10,046 bases of DNA from assembly GCA_031411695.1 (NCBI GenBank), contig JANOBO010000156.1, forward strand, positions 1 to 10,046, in the 5' to 3' direction. Both the position numbers and the translations under genes were made by a program. The notes beneath the pieces were generated by a model. That model was not told the origin of the DNA, did no database searches, and saw nothing but the letters and a program-made list of their open reading frames with translations. This document shows, piece after piece, positions 1-5,390 of the stretch; the first letter of the stretch is position 1, and every line of letters begins with the position of its first letter. This DNA is from JAIBCL01 sp031411695. GTDB taxonomy: Bacteria > Verrucomicrobiota > Verrucomicrobiia > Verrucomicrobiales > Verrucomicrobiaceae.

Positions 1-70
1 CATGGCCGAGGCGGTTACCTGCCTTTGCCTTCGCCAGGAGTTCCAGCGCCTTGTCAGCTCTAAAGGACAT
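1..70 (-). CDS. holB: DNA polymerase III delta' subunit, N-terminal fragment (partial)
   Basis: Only the first 23 codons are in the window; the gene runs off the left edge. The reading starts at an ATG at 70-68 inside the end of tmk and gives MSFRADKALELLAKAKAGNR followed by LGH. This resembles the start of clamp-loader delta' proteins, which begin with a short helix and then an R-L-x-H-A-Y/F-L stretch just ahead of the Walker A loop. In that role the protein would help load the sliding clamp during replication. It overlaps the tmk stop by 11 bases, which suggests translational coupling, and tmk-holB is a common bacterial gene order. The identification rests on this short N-terminus plus context. 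Another AAA+ protein is possible. Confidence 0.6.
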   Translation of the reverse strand, partial: MSFRADKALELLAKAKAGNRLGH

Positions 71-695
71 GCAGCCGAGCCTCCACCCGTTTGGCGATTT
101 GTGCTTCCACGCTGTCGATGCTCTGTGATGCATCGATGACAGCGATGCGCAGCGGCTCCTGTGAGGCGAGATCCAGATAGCCGCGCCGCACTTTCTCAAA
201 GAAGGCGATGGGCTGGCTCTCCATACGGTCGAGTTCGCGGCCGGTCTGATGAATGCGCGCCCATGCTGTGTCGGAGTCCAAGTCCAGGACCAGCGTGAGC
301 TGCGGCATCGTGTCCCCCACGGCAAAGGCATTGATGGCGTGGACCGCAGCCAGCGGAAGACCCCGCGCGATGCCTTGGTAGACCGTGGTGGAGTCGAGAA
401 AACGGTCCAGCATCACCACCACACCGCGCGCCAGCGCAGGCTGGATCTTCTCCCGCACGATCTGCGCGCGGCTCGCGGCGAAGAGCAGCAGCTCCGTCTC
501 TGCCGTCATGTTCGCCGCCTCCTTCTCGTGCTGGAGCAGATGGCGGATGTGCTCCCCCACCGCCGTGCCGCCGGGCTCCCGCAGGATCATGACCTCACGG
601 CCTTGCGCCTCCAGGCGCGCGCGCAGCCGCTGGATCTGCGTGGACTTTCCGCAGCCTTCAGAGCCTTCGAATGAGATGAGAAAACCAGCGGGCAT
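60..695 (-). CDS. tmk: Thymidylate kinase (dTMP kinase)
   Basis: This cytoplasmic enzyme phosphorylates dTMP to dTDP with ATP, an essential step of dTTP supply for DNA synthesis. The 211-residue length is normal for the family. Visible motifs are the P-loop GSEGCGKST (residues 11-19), REPGGT (39-44), the DR[FY] motif with its substrate-binding stretch DRFLDSTTVYQG (97-108), and a LID-type region with conserved R/D/R followed by F-x2-V-R-x2-Y (about 153-173). The ATG at 695 is preceded by a purine-rich Shine-Dalgarno-like AGAGGGAG (707-700), and the P-loop then falls at the usual distance from the start. It runs divergently from hisI across 97 bases. The downstream neighbour, probably holB, overlaps its stop, so the two are probably one operon. 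Nothing unusual is seen. Confidence 0.97.
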   Translation of the reverse strand: MPAGFLISFEGSEGCGKSTQIQRLRARLEAQGREVMILREPGGTAVGEHIRHLLQHEKEAANMTAETELLLFAASRAQIVREKIQPALARGVVVMLDRFLDSTTVYQGIARGLPLAAVHAINAFAVGDTMPQLTLVLDLDSDTAWARIHQTGRELDRMESQPIAFFEKVRRGYLDLASQEPLRIAVIDASQSIDSVEAQIAKRVEARLHVL

Positions 696-792
696 GACGC
701 TCCCTCTTTAGCCACAAAGAGCCGCGGCGGGCACAAAAAATTCCTTTTTTTCCGCATCATGTGCTTTTTTGCGGTCAAACATTCCACTCATC

Positions 793-1218
793 ATGTCCGC
801 ACCCTCGACCATTTCATTTGCCACCCGCGACTCCAAGGAAGCCATTGAGGAAGGCCTCCACTTCGCCCCGAAGTTCGACGAGCACGGGCTCATCCCCTGC
901 ATGGCGCTGGATGCGGAAACCGGCGCGCCCTTGATGCTGGCCTACATGAACGCCGACTCCCTGCGCCTGACCATCGAGCTGGGCCAGGCCGTGTACTACA
1001 GCCGCAGCCGGAAGGAAATCTGGCACAAGGGCAAGACCAGCGGAGAGTATCAGCAGGTCATTGAGATGCGCACCGACTGCGATCAGGACGCCATCGTGCT
1101 GAAGGTGAAACAACTGGGCGGCGGCTGCTGCCACACAAAGCGGTCGAATTGTTTCTACCGCGAGATCCCCACCGGCCAGCCGATCAGCGGGCCGGTGGTG
1201 ATGGTGATGGACGCCTGA
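793..1218 (+). CDS. hisI: Phosphoribosyl-AMP cyclohydrolase
   Basis: This cytoplasmic metalloenzyme catalyses the third step of histidine synthesis, opening the adenine ring of phosphoribosyl-AMP. The 141-residue product is a stand-alone cyclohydrolase with no fused HisE pyrophosphohydrolase domain. Family motifs in order are LAYMN (49-53), YYSRSR-x2-IW-x-KG-x-TSG (68-84), the metal-binding DCDQD (95-99), and CHT-x4-CFYR (113-123). Asp95, Asp97 and Asp99 should bind Mg, and Cys96, Cys113 and Cys120 should bind Zn. The ATG at 793 was chosen over an in-frame TTG at 769 because it gives a normal N-terminus, although no clear Shine-Dalgarno sequence precedes it. No other his genes are in the window, so histidine genes appear scattered in this genome. 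It converges with the pseudopilin gene at 1347. Confidence 0.97.
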   Translation: MSAPSTISFATRDSKEAIEEGLHFAPKFDEHGLIPCMALDAETGAPLMLAYMNADSLRLTIELGQAVYYSRSRKEIWHKGKTSGEYQQVIEMRTDCDQDAIVLKVKQLGGGCCHTKRSNCFYREIPTGQPISGPVVMVMDA

Positions 1219-1305
1219 ATCCATCACGGCCATTCGTATGGTGTCACTTTACCTCGGACCGCTTGAAGGTTCTGGAGAATGAAAATCCTTTCCGCCAGGA
1301 TCTTG

Positions 1306-1324
1306 CTCCGCCGAGACGGCGGAG
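1306..1324. terminator. GC-rich hairpin between convergent genes (possible terminator)
   Basis: CTCCGCCG-AGA-CGGCGGAG is a perfect 8-bp inverted repeat with a 3-base loop. It sits in the 128-base gap between the hisI stop and the stop of the convergent pseudopilin gene. The position suits a bidirectional transcription end. However, no T-run follows the stem on either strand, so it is not a classical intrinsic terminator. Nothing else recognisable lies in the gap. Confidence 0.4.
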
Positions 1325-1346
1325 AAGGAATTTGAAAAGCACCGGC

Positions 1347-1733
1347 CTATATATCATGGCGGACGACGAGTTGACCATTGTCGATCTTGAGGAAGCGCAT
1401 CACTCCCAAGATGTCGGCTTCTTCAAAGAGCGTTACCTTGAAGACGTGATTCTTGAACAATCCTGACGTGGGACTGCCGCCAGCGACGAGAGAACGAATG
1501 GTCGATTCAACGTCGGCGCTGACCACGAAGTCGTACCCCGCCGCACTCGCACAGGCACAAACCGACGACATCTCCTGCGCGTTGCGACGGTCATGATTGT
1601 CGCGAACCACTTGGTTGTGATTGCCCAATGCTGCCAGTGCCACCGACCCCATGATTCCGAGGATCATCACGGCGGCAAGAAGCTCCATGATGGTCAAGCC
1701 GGATGTGGTTTTCGACGGCGTTCGGTTTGTCAT
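1347..1733 (-). CDS. Pseudopilin-like protein with prepilin N-terminal cleavage/methylation motif
   Basis: This is a small exported pilin-like protein of 128 residues. After a short leader rich in T, S, K and R comes SGLTIMELLAAVMILG (11-26), the type IV pilin / type II secretion pseudopilin signature. Prepilin peptidase should cut after Gly12, leaving Leu13 as residue +1 and Glu17 as the conserved Glu at +5. A hydrophobic helix continues to about residue 36. The rest (37-128) should be a short periplasmic head domain with Cys59 and Cys61 close together. The ATG at 1733 gives a proper leader; the frame stays open to 1901, but that extension would put a long non-leader stretch ahead of the motif. 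A TATAAT at 1782-1777 on this strand is a plausible -10 just upstream. No secretion ATPase, peptidase or other pilin genes are nearby, so this is an orphan. Its specific role is unknown. Confidence 0.82.
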   Translation of the reverse strand: MTNRTPSKTTSGLTIMELLAAVMILGIMGSVALAALGNHNQVVRDNHDRRNAQEMSSVCACASAAGYDFVVSADVESTIRSLVAGGSPTSGLFKNHVFKVTLFEEADILGVMRFLKIDNGQLVVRHDI

Positions 1734-1901
1734 AAAGGATGTGGGAGACGCATTACTTGCTACAATAACAGCAGAAATTATATCTACTAGCGATTTGTCG
1801 AACCCTGCCCGTTCCTTCCTGACCCGATTGCCCGCCAAAAAACATCGTGAGTCGTGGCTTGATGGTGAATGGAGCCTTTGCGCCAGGCTGAGAACTATCA
1901 A

Positions 1902-1930
1902 TTACCATAAATAATACTTGCTGTTATAAT
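1902..1930 (+). promoter_or_regulatory. Sigma-70-type promoter for the 2001-4191 gene pair
   Basis: A perfect -10 TATAAT (1925-1930) lies 17 bases after TTACCA (1902-1907), which matches 4 of 6 positions of the -35 consensus. It sits in an AT-rich patch of an otherwise GC-rich window. Transcription would start near 1937, giving a leader of about 60 bases before the ATG at 2001. The divergent spacer (1734-2000) also carries TATAAT on the other strand at 1782-1777, probably serving the pseudopilin gene. That one has no good -35. Confidence 0.5.
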
Positions 1931-2000
1931 ATTAATAGTTTACGCTTCATTTGAGCTGTTCAAGCCCTCCAACTCAACCCATCCAACCCCTATTAAAGTC

Positions 2001-2489
2001 ATGAACTCGATCTTTGGTGACCTCTCCCTTGCCGAACCGCAAACTTCCGCGTCGGTCCTTTTGGCTGATGACTTCACAGACCAAGGCTTGCTCGACCCGC
2101 TGCCACCTTCAAGGCCGCTGAAGTCTGAGGAGGACCCCATCGCTGTGATGCGGAAGATCTTCATCGGGGGCCAAGTGGACGAAATGAAGGAACGGATGGA
2201 GATGGTCGAGCGGCAGCTTTCGGCGCTGCGCGATACCATGACGCAAAAAATCCAGGAACTTGAGCGCACCCACAGAGCCGAACTCGCGCTCGCCGCAGAG
2301 AAGGCGGCCGATGGGTTGAAGGCCCAGAAAGAAAACTTGAACCAGGAACTCGAACTGTGCCGGACAAATTTGATCGCGAGCGTGGACGATCGCCTGAGAA
2401 AAGTCGCGGCGAGCTCCGTGCCACGCAGTCAGCTTGCGGAGATCCTCCGCGATCTGAGCGCCAGGCTCCAGGCAGGAGCCACTCTCTAG
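2001..2489 (+). CDS. Coiled-coil protein of unknown function, partner of the downstream membrane protein
   Basis: I do not recognise a named family. The 162-residue product has no signal peptide or membrane segment, so it should be cytoplasmic. Residues 1-45 are acidic and proline-containing, probably disordered. At 49-56 comes VMRKIFIG, then a long charged helix with hydrophobic heptad spacing (about 57-135), a likely coiled coil. It ends in a compact helix, SVPRSQLAEILRDLSARLQAG (139-159). The [ML]-R-x-hydrophobic-G motif before the helix also occurs near the N-terminus of the next gene's product. The ends resemble small coiled-coil proteins I recall beside OmpA/BON-type membrane proteins, but this is memory, not a search. 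The start ATG follows an AAAG with weak ribosome-binding character. The next gene begins 37 bases after the stop, so they are probably one operon driven from the promoter near 1902-1930. A scaffolding or regulatory partner role is inference. Confidence 0.8.
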   Translation: MNSIFGDLSLAEPQTSASVLLADDFTDQGLLDPLPPSRPLKSEEDPIAVMRKIFIGGQVDEMKERMEMVERQLSALRDTMTQKIQELERTHRAELALAAEKAADGLKAQKENLNQELELCRTNLIASVDDRLRKVAASSVPRSQLAEILRDLSARLQAGATL

Positions 2490-2526
2490 ATTCTCGCCGG
2501 CATCGGCGGCCACAAAGGAGCACAAC

Positions 2527-4191
2527 ATGATCAGCCTCACTGCATCGATCAAGAAAGCGCCAATCCATGATCCGGCAGCACCCCCGGTCTCACCAGCCCG
2601 TCGCCAGTCGAACGGGGAGATGGAGCGGCTGCGGGAACTCATCCTCGGGGAGACAACCGAGCGCGTGGACGACATCACCCGTCAGGTGACGAATCGAGAC
2701 GCCCGCGTGCGTCGGCTGGTGGAGGACATGCCGGAGGCGTTAAATAAGCACTCCTCCGACCAGGGATCGCTCACGCGGCTGGCAAACGCACTGCGGATTC
2801 CGATCGAGGAAGCATTGAATCAAAGCGTGAAGGGGGATCAGCAAAAGCTCGCCGAGATCCTGGCCCCCGCGCTTGCAAGGGCGTTGCCGCGGACATTGTC
2901 AGCATTTCTACTTTGCCTGCCCATGGCTCTCGCCCGACGCGCGTTTCACGTTGCCTGCCCTTGGGCGCGCGTCACTCCCACACGCGCCGGAGGTCTGGCC
3001 ACGCTCGGCGGTCACAGGGTGTCTCCCACCGATTACCCGTTTCAAGTGGATCGCGTCTGTCTGATCGAAAAAGGTTCGCTGGAAACACTGCGTTCCAGTG
3101 ACATTGGGTTCGAAGACGACGAGACAGAACTTGAGGTGGACCACCTTTTCTCGCAGTTGGTTGAAGCACTCCGGAGCGGCTCTCCGAATCCCACCGCCTC
3201 CCTTCGCTATCCGCGGCCGAAGTCGAAGAACGAGGCGCAGGGAATCATCGTGTTAGAAACCGAGCACACGCTGTTTGCCGCGTACTTCAAAGGCCAGCCC
3301 GCTCCCTGGTTGCGGGATCGACTGCAAGATCTCGCGGATGAAGCTGACAGGCTTGCCCACGAGATACACGCCGATGCCGCGCCGGACGAAGCGGCCGAGC
3401 CGCGACTTCAAATGCTGGACGCCTTGCTCAAGAAGGGCCTTGTCTGCTACGTCCCCGTAGCCAGACCGGCAGCGGAAGCGCCTTCTGCCAGGCAAAGATC
3501 GTGGTTGGAGGATGCAGCAGTCATCACCTGCGTCATCGGAGTCGTGTGGCTGGTCGCAGCCGTCGCGCGGGCCACGACGGCATGGAATCAATCCCTGCAA
3601 CGACTCGACCGGGAGGCGGGAATCGTCGTCACGGATCACAGTTGGATACCCGGCCGCTCCATCACCGGATTGCGGGATCCTCTCGCGCCAGACCCAGCCG
3701 CCTTGCTTGCCGCGCGGGGTTACCCGGTGGACAGCGTGAAGATTCACTTCACGTCCTTCGTGTCCGATGAGGCTCCGTTCAAAGAACAACGTGCGTCCCT
3801 TCAACACGCTGAACGAGATTCAGTGCGGCGCGAGATCGCCAGCTCCTACGCCCGGGCCCTCGCCCTGATGGAGGCCAGCCTTGAAATGCGCACGCCCGTC
3901 GGCACGTCAGGGGATTCCGCGTCGCTGCCGGCAGACGAGTCACGCGCGGTCATCCGCAAGGAGCTCCTGCGCACGCTGCTCGAGCTTCCAGCAGACGCCG
4001 CCTTTGACTTTACGAACGGGGTCGTCACCATCTCCGCCAGCCTTCCGAAGGCCACACGGTCGCGCATTCGCGAAGTGGTCAAAGCCATCCCGTGGGTGAA
4101 GGAGACGAAAGAAGCCACCTTCCCCGTGAACACCACGTCCCGGACTTCTCCAGCGGCCGGCATCAACGCGGCGGCACCGCAAGTCCGCTGA
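2527..4191 (+). CDS. Single-pass membrane protein with BON-like periplasmic segments, lacking an OmpA domain
   Basis: The protein has 554 residues. Residues 1-30 are probably disordered. At 34-41, RLRELILG begins a helical region to about 125 that includes IPIEEALNQSVKGDQQKLAE and then ILAPALARAL. A divergent stretch (125-170) leads to VDRVCLIEKGSLETL (174-188) and a mixed alpha/beta domain to about 310, including LFAAYFKGQPAPWLRDRLQDL (249-269). One transmembrane helix lies at about 329-349. Beyond it, GIVVTDHSWIPGRSITGLRDPLA (365-387) and GVVTISASLPKATRSRIREV (498-517), followed by VKAIPWV, look like two BON-type segments. N-terminus in, C-terminus in the periplasm is expected. The layout matches, from memory, envelope proteins that normally continue into an OmpA peptidoglycan-binding domain; here a stop follows a short T/S/A-rich tail. 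The start has a strong AAAGGAG (2514-2520). A structural or signalling envelope role is inferred; function is unknown. Confidence 0.8.
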   Translation: MISLTASIKKAPIHDPAAPPVSPARRQSNGEMERLRELILGETTERVDDITRQVTNRDARVRRLVEDMPEALNKHSSDQGSLTRLANALRIPIEEALNQSVKGDQQKLAEILAPALARALPRTLSAFLLCLPMALARRAFHVACPWARVTPTRAGGLATLGGHRVSPTDYPFQVDRVCLIEKGSLETLRSSDIGFEDDETELEVDHLFSQLVEALRSGSPNPTASLRYPRPKSKNEAQGIIVLETEHTLFAAYFKGQPAPWLRDRLQDLADEADRLAHEIHADAAPDEAAEPRLQMLDALLKKGLVCYVPVARPAAEAPSARQRSWLEDAAVITCVIGVVWLVAAVARATTAWNQSLQRLDREAGIVVTDHSWIPGRSITGLRDPLAPDPAALLAARGYPVDSVKIHFTSFVSDEAPFKEQRASLQHAERDSVRREIASSYARALALMEASLEMRTPVGTSGDSASLPADESRAVIRKELLRTLLELPADAAFDFTNGVVTISASLPKATRSRIREVVKAIPWVKETKEATFPVNTTSRTSPAAGINAAAPQVR

Positions 4192-4225
4192 TGTTTCTTC
4201 GCGGCAGTTCCCGTCGCTTCGTCTT

Positions 4226-4259
4226 GGATGAAAGTTCATCCGTATTGGTTACGGATGAA
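4226..4259. promoter_or_regulatory. Overlapping inverted repeats upstream of msrA
   Basis: TTCATCCGTA (4235-4244) and TACGGATGAA (4250-4259) form a perfect 10-bp inverted repeat around a 5-base loop. A third half, GGATGAA (4226-4232), is also complementary to TTCATCC (4235-4241), with only AG between. The element lies 34 bases after the BON protein's stop and 30 bases before the msrA start. No T-run follows. It may be an operator for msrA, an RNA hairpin ending the upstream operon, or an RNA processing site. Confidence 0.5.
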
Positions 4260-4289
4260 TCAGTCCACATCCGCAAAGCTCATCTAGCA

Positions 4290-4895
4290 ATGAAACCATT
4301 TCTCTTCCTTCTCATCATGTCCGCCACCGCGCTCACCGCCGCTGATCTCACCGCGTCAAAAACCGAACTCGCAACCATCGGTGGCGGATGCTTCTGGTGC
4401 GTCGAGGCGCAATATAAATTCGCCCCCGGCGTGCTGAAGGCCGTCAGCGGATACGCCGGCGGCACCAAGGAAAACCCGACCTACGAAGAGGTCTGCGCCA
4501 AGACCACCGGCCACGCCGAAGTCGTGCAGATCGAGTTTGATCCTGCGAAGATCGGCTACAAGGAGATCATCGACCTTTTCTGGGAGGCGCATGACCCTAC
4601 CACGCCGAACCGGCAGGGAAACGATGTCGGTCCGCAGTACCGCTCGATCATTCTGTACCACAACGACGAGCAGAAGAAGATCGCCGAAGCCTCGAAGTCA
4701 GCCGCGCAGGCCAAATTCAAGGATCCCATCGTCACCGAGATCGTGCCTTTGAAGAAGTTCTACACTGCCGAGAGCGATCACCAAAACTACGCGACGGAGA
4801 ATCCAAACCAAGGGTATGTCCGCGCCGTTGTGGCGCCGAAGGTGGAGAAGTTCAAACACGCTCTCGAAAAGAAAGGGAAGGGGATTCAGAAGTGA
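4290..4895 (+). CDS. msrA: Peptide methionine (S)-S-oxide reductase, secreted form
   Basis: This enzyme reduces methionine-S-sulfoxide in oxidised proteins. The 201-residue product begins with a signal peptide (MKPFLFLLIMSATALTAAD, cut near residue 18), so it should act in the periplasm or at the cell surface. MsrA motifs are GCFWC (33-37) with catalytic Cys34, GYAGG (54-58), TTGHAEVV (72-79) with Glu77, GNDVGPQYRS (110-119) with Asp112 and Tyr117, and DHQNY-x3-NPNQGY (163-176). The usual resolving cysteine after NPNQGY is replaced by Val177, and no cysteine follows, so recycling must use Cys37, Cys69 or an outside thiol. The start at 4290 gives a normal signal peptide; the open frame extends upstream to 4092 into the previous gene, which is unlikely to be used. 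An inverted repeat at 4226-4259 may control it. Confidence 0.95.
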   Translation: MKPFLFLLIMSATALTAADLTASKTELATIGGGCFWCVEAQYKFAPGVLKAVSGYAGGTKENPTYEEVCAKTTGHAEVVQIEFDPAKIGYKEIIDLFWEAHDPTTPNRQGNDVGPQYRSIILYHNDEQKKIAEASKSAAQAKFKDPIVTEIVPLKKFYTAESDHQNYATENPNQGYVRAVVAPKVEKFKHALEKKGKGIQK

Positions 4896-4919
4896 GCCCG
4901 CTCAGCCCCACTCTCGCAA

Positions 4920-5327
4920 TTGCAAGCGCCTGACACATCCGCGCGCGTGCGGCGCTCGCACGGCTTTCACCGGCCATGGCGCATCTGGCTCGCCAGCCTC
5001 TTCCTGGCCCTCGCCTTCCTTTCGTTCTTTGCGTTTCTAGGTCTGGCCATCGCGCTGCCCCTCAATGTCGGTCGCGCTGCTGGCATCGGCAGTCTGGTGT
5101 GTCTTGGCATCAGCATAGGCGCACGGCTTGCCGCATTCGTCCTCGCACGCAGGCTCGTGTGCGGGCTGTGCCACGGCACTGTGTTGTCGGAGAAAAAATG
5201 CCGGAAGCATGTCGATGCCGCACGCATTCCACCGCTCTCTCATCGCGCCACGACAGCCCTTCAGGTGCTCTGCACCCGCTCGTTCCGCTGCATGTATTGC
5301 GGCACCCGCTTCCGCTTGTGGAAGTGA
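4920..5327 (+). CDS. Small membrane protein with two CxxC knuckles (zinc-ribbon-like)
   Basis: I do not recognise a named family. The 135-residue reading has an N-terminal basic stretch, two hydrophobic helices (about 22-46 and 55-76), and a basic cytoplasmic-type tail. The tail holds CGLC (81-84) and CMYCGTRF (124-131). Four cysteines in two CxxC pairs suggest a zinc ribbon, but the 39-residue spacing between the pairs is longer than in a simple ribbon. Cys94 and Cys118 are extra. The start is uncertain: the frame opens with TTG at 4920, 25 bases after the msrA stop, and GTG at 4947 is an alternative; neither has a clear ribosome-binding site. There is no in-frame ATG before the first helix. 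It may be co-transcribed with msrA. A redox or metal link to MsrA is speculation. Confidence 0.68.
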   Translation: MQAPDTSARVRRSHGFHRPWRIWLASLFLALAFLSFFAFLGLAIALPLNVGRAAGIGSLVCLGISIGARLAAFVLARRLVCGLCHGTVLSEKKCRKHVDAARIPPLSHRATTALQVLCTRSFRCMYCGTRFRLWK

Positions 5328-5390
5328 CTGCGCGCCGCGCGATGGCCGCTTGAGTTGTGCCGTGCGCCAGCCACTGTCAGCCGCTCTCCG

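Noticed and set aside
731..770. A- and T-runs between tmk and hisI as a terminator
   Set aside because: The runs lie upstream of both divergent genes, and no GC-rich stem precedes them; a promoter-type AT tract is more likely.
769..792. Upstream TTG start for hisI
   Set aside because: It would overlap a T-rich, likely promoter region and adds residues without family similarity; the ATG at 793 is better.
1734..1901. Extended N-terminus of the pseudopilin
   Set aside because: A 56-residue extension ahead of a prepilin leader is atypical and would cover the TATAAT at 1782-1777.
1966..1996. Pyrimidine-rich near-repeat (TCCAACTCAACCC / ATCCAACCCC) before the ATG at 2001
   Set aside because: Too short and imperfect to call a repeat or binding site; probably low-complexity leader sequence.
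3253..3807. Minus-strand open frame inside the BON-like protein gene
   Set aside because: Antisense to the membrane helix and first BON-like segment, which carry the coherent protein features; no ribosome-binding site or motifs.
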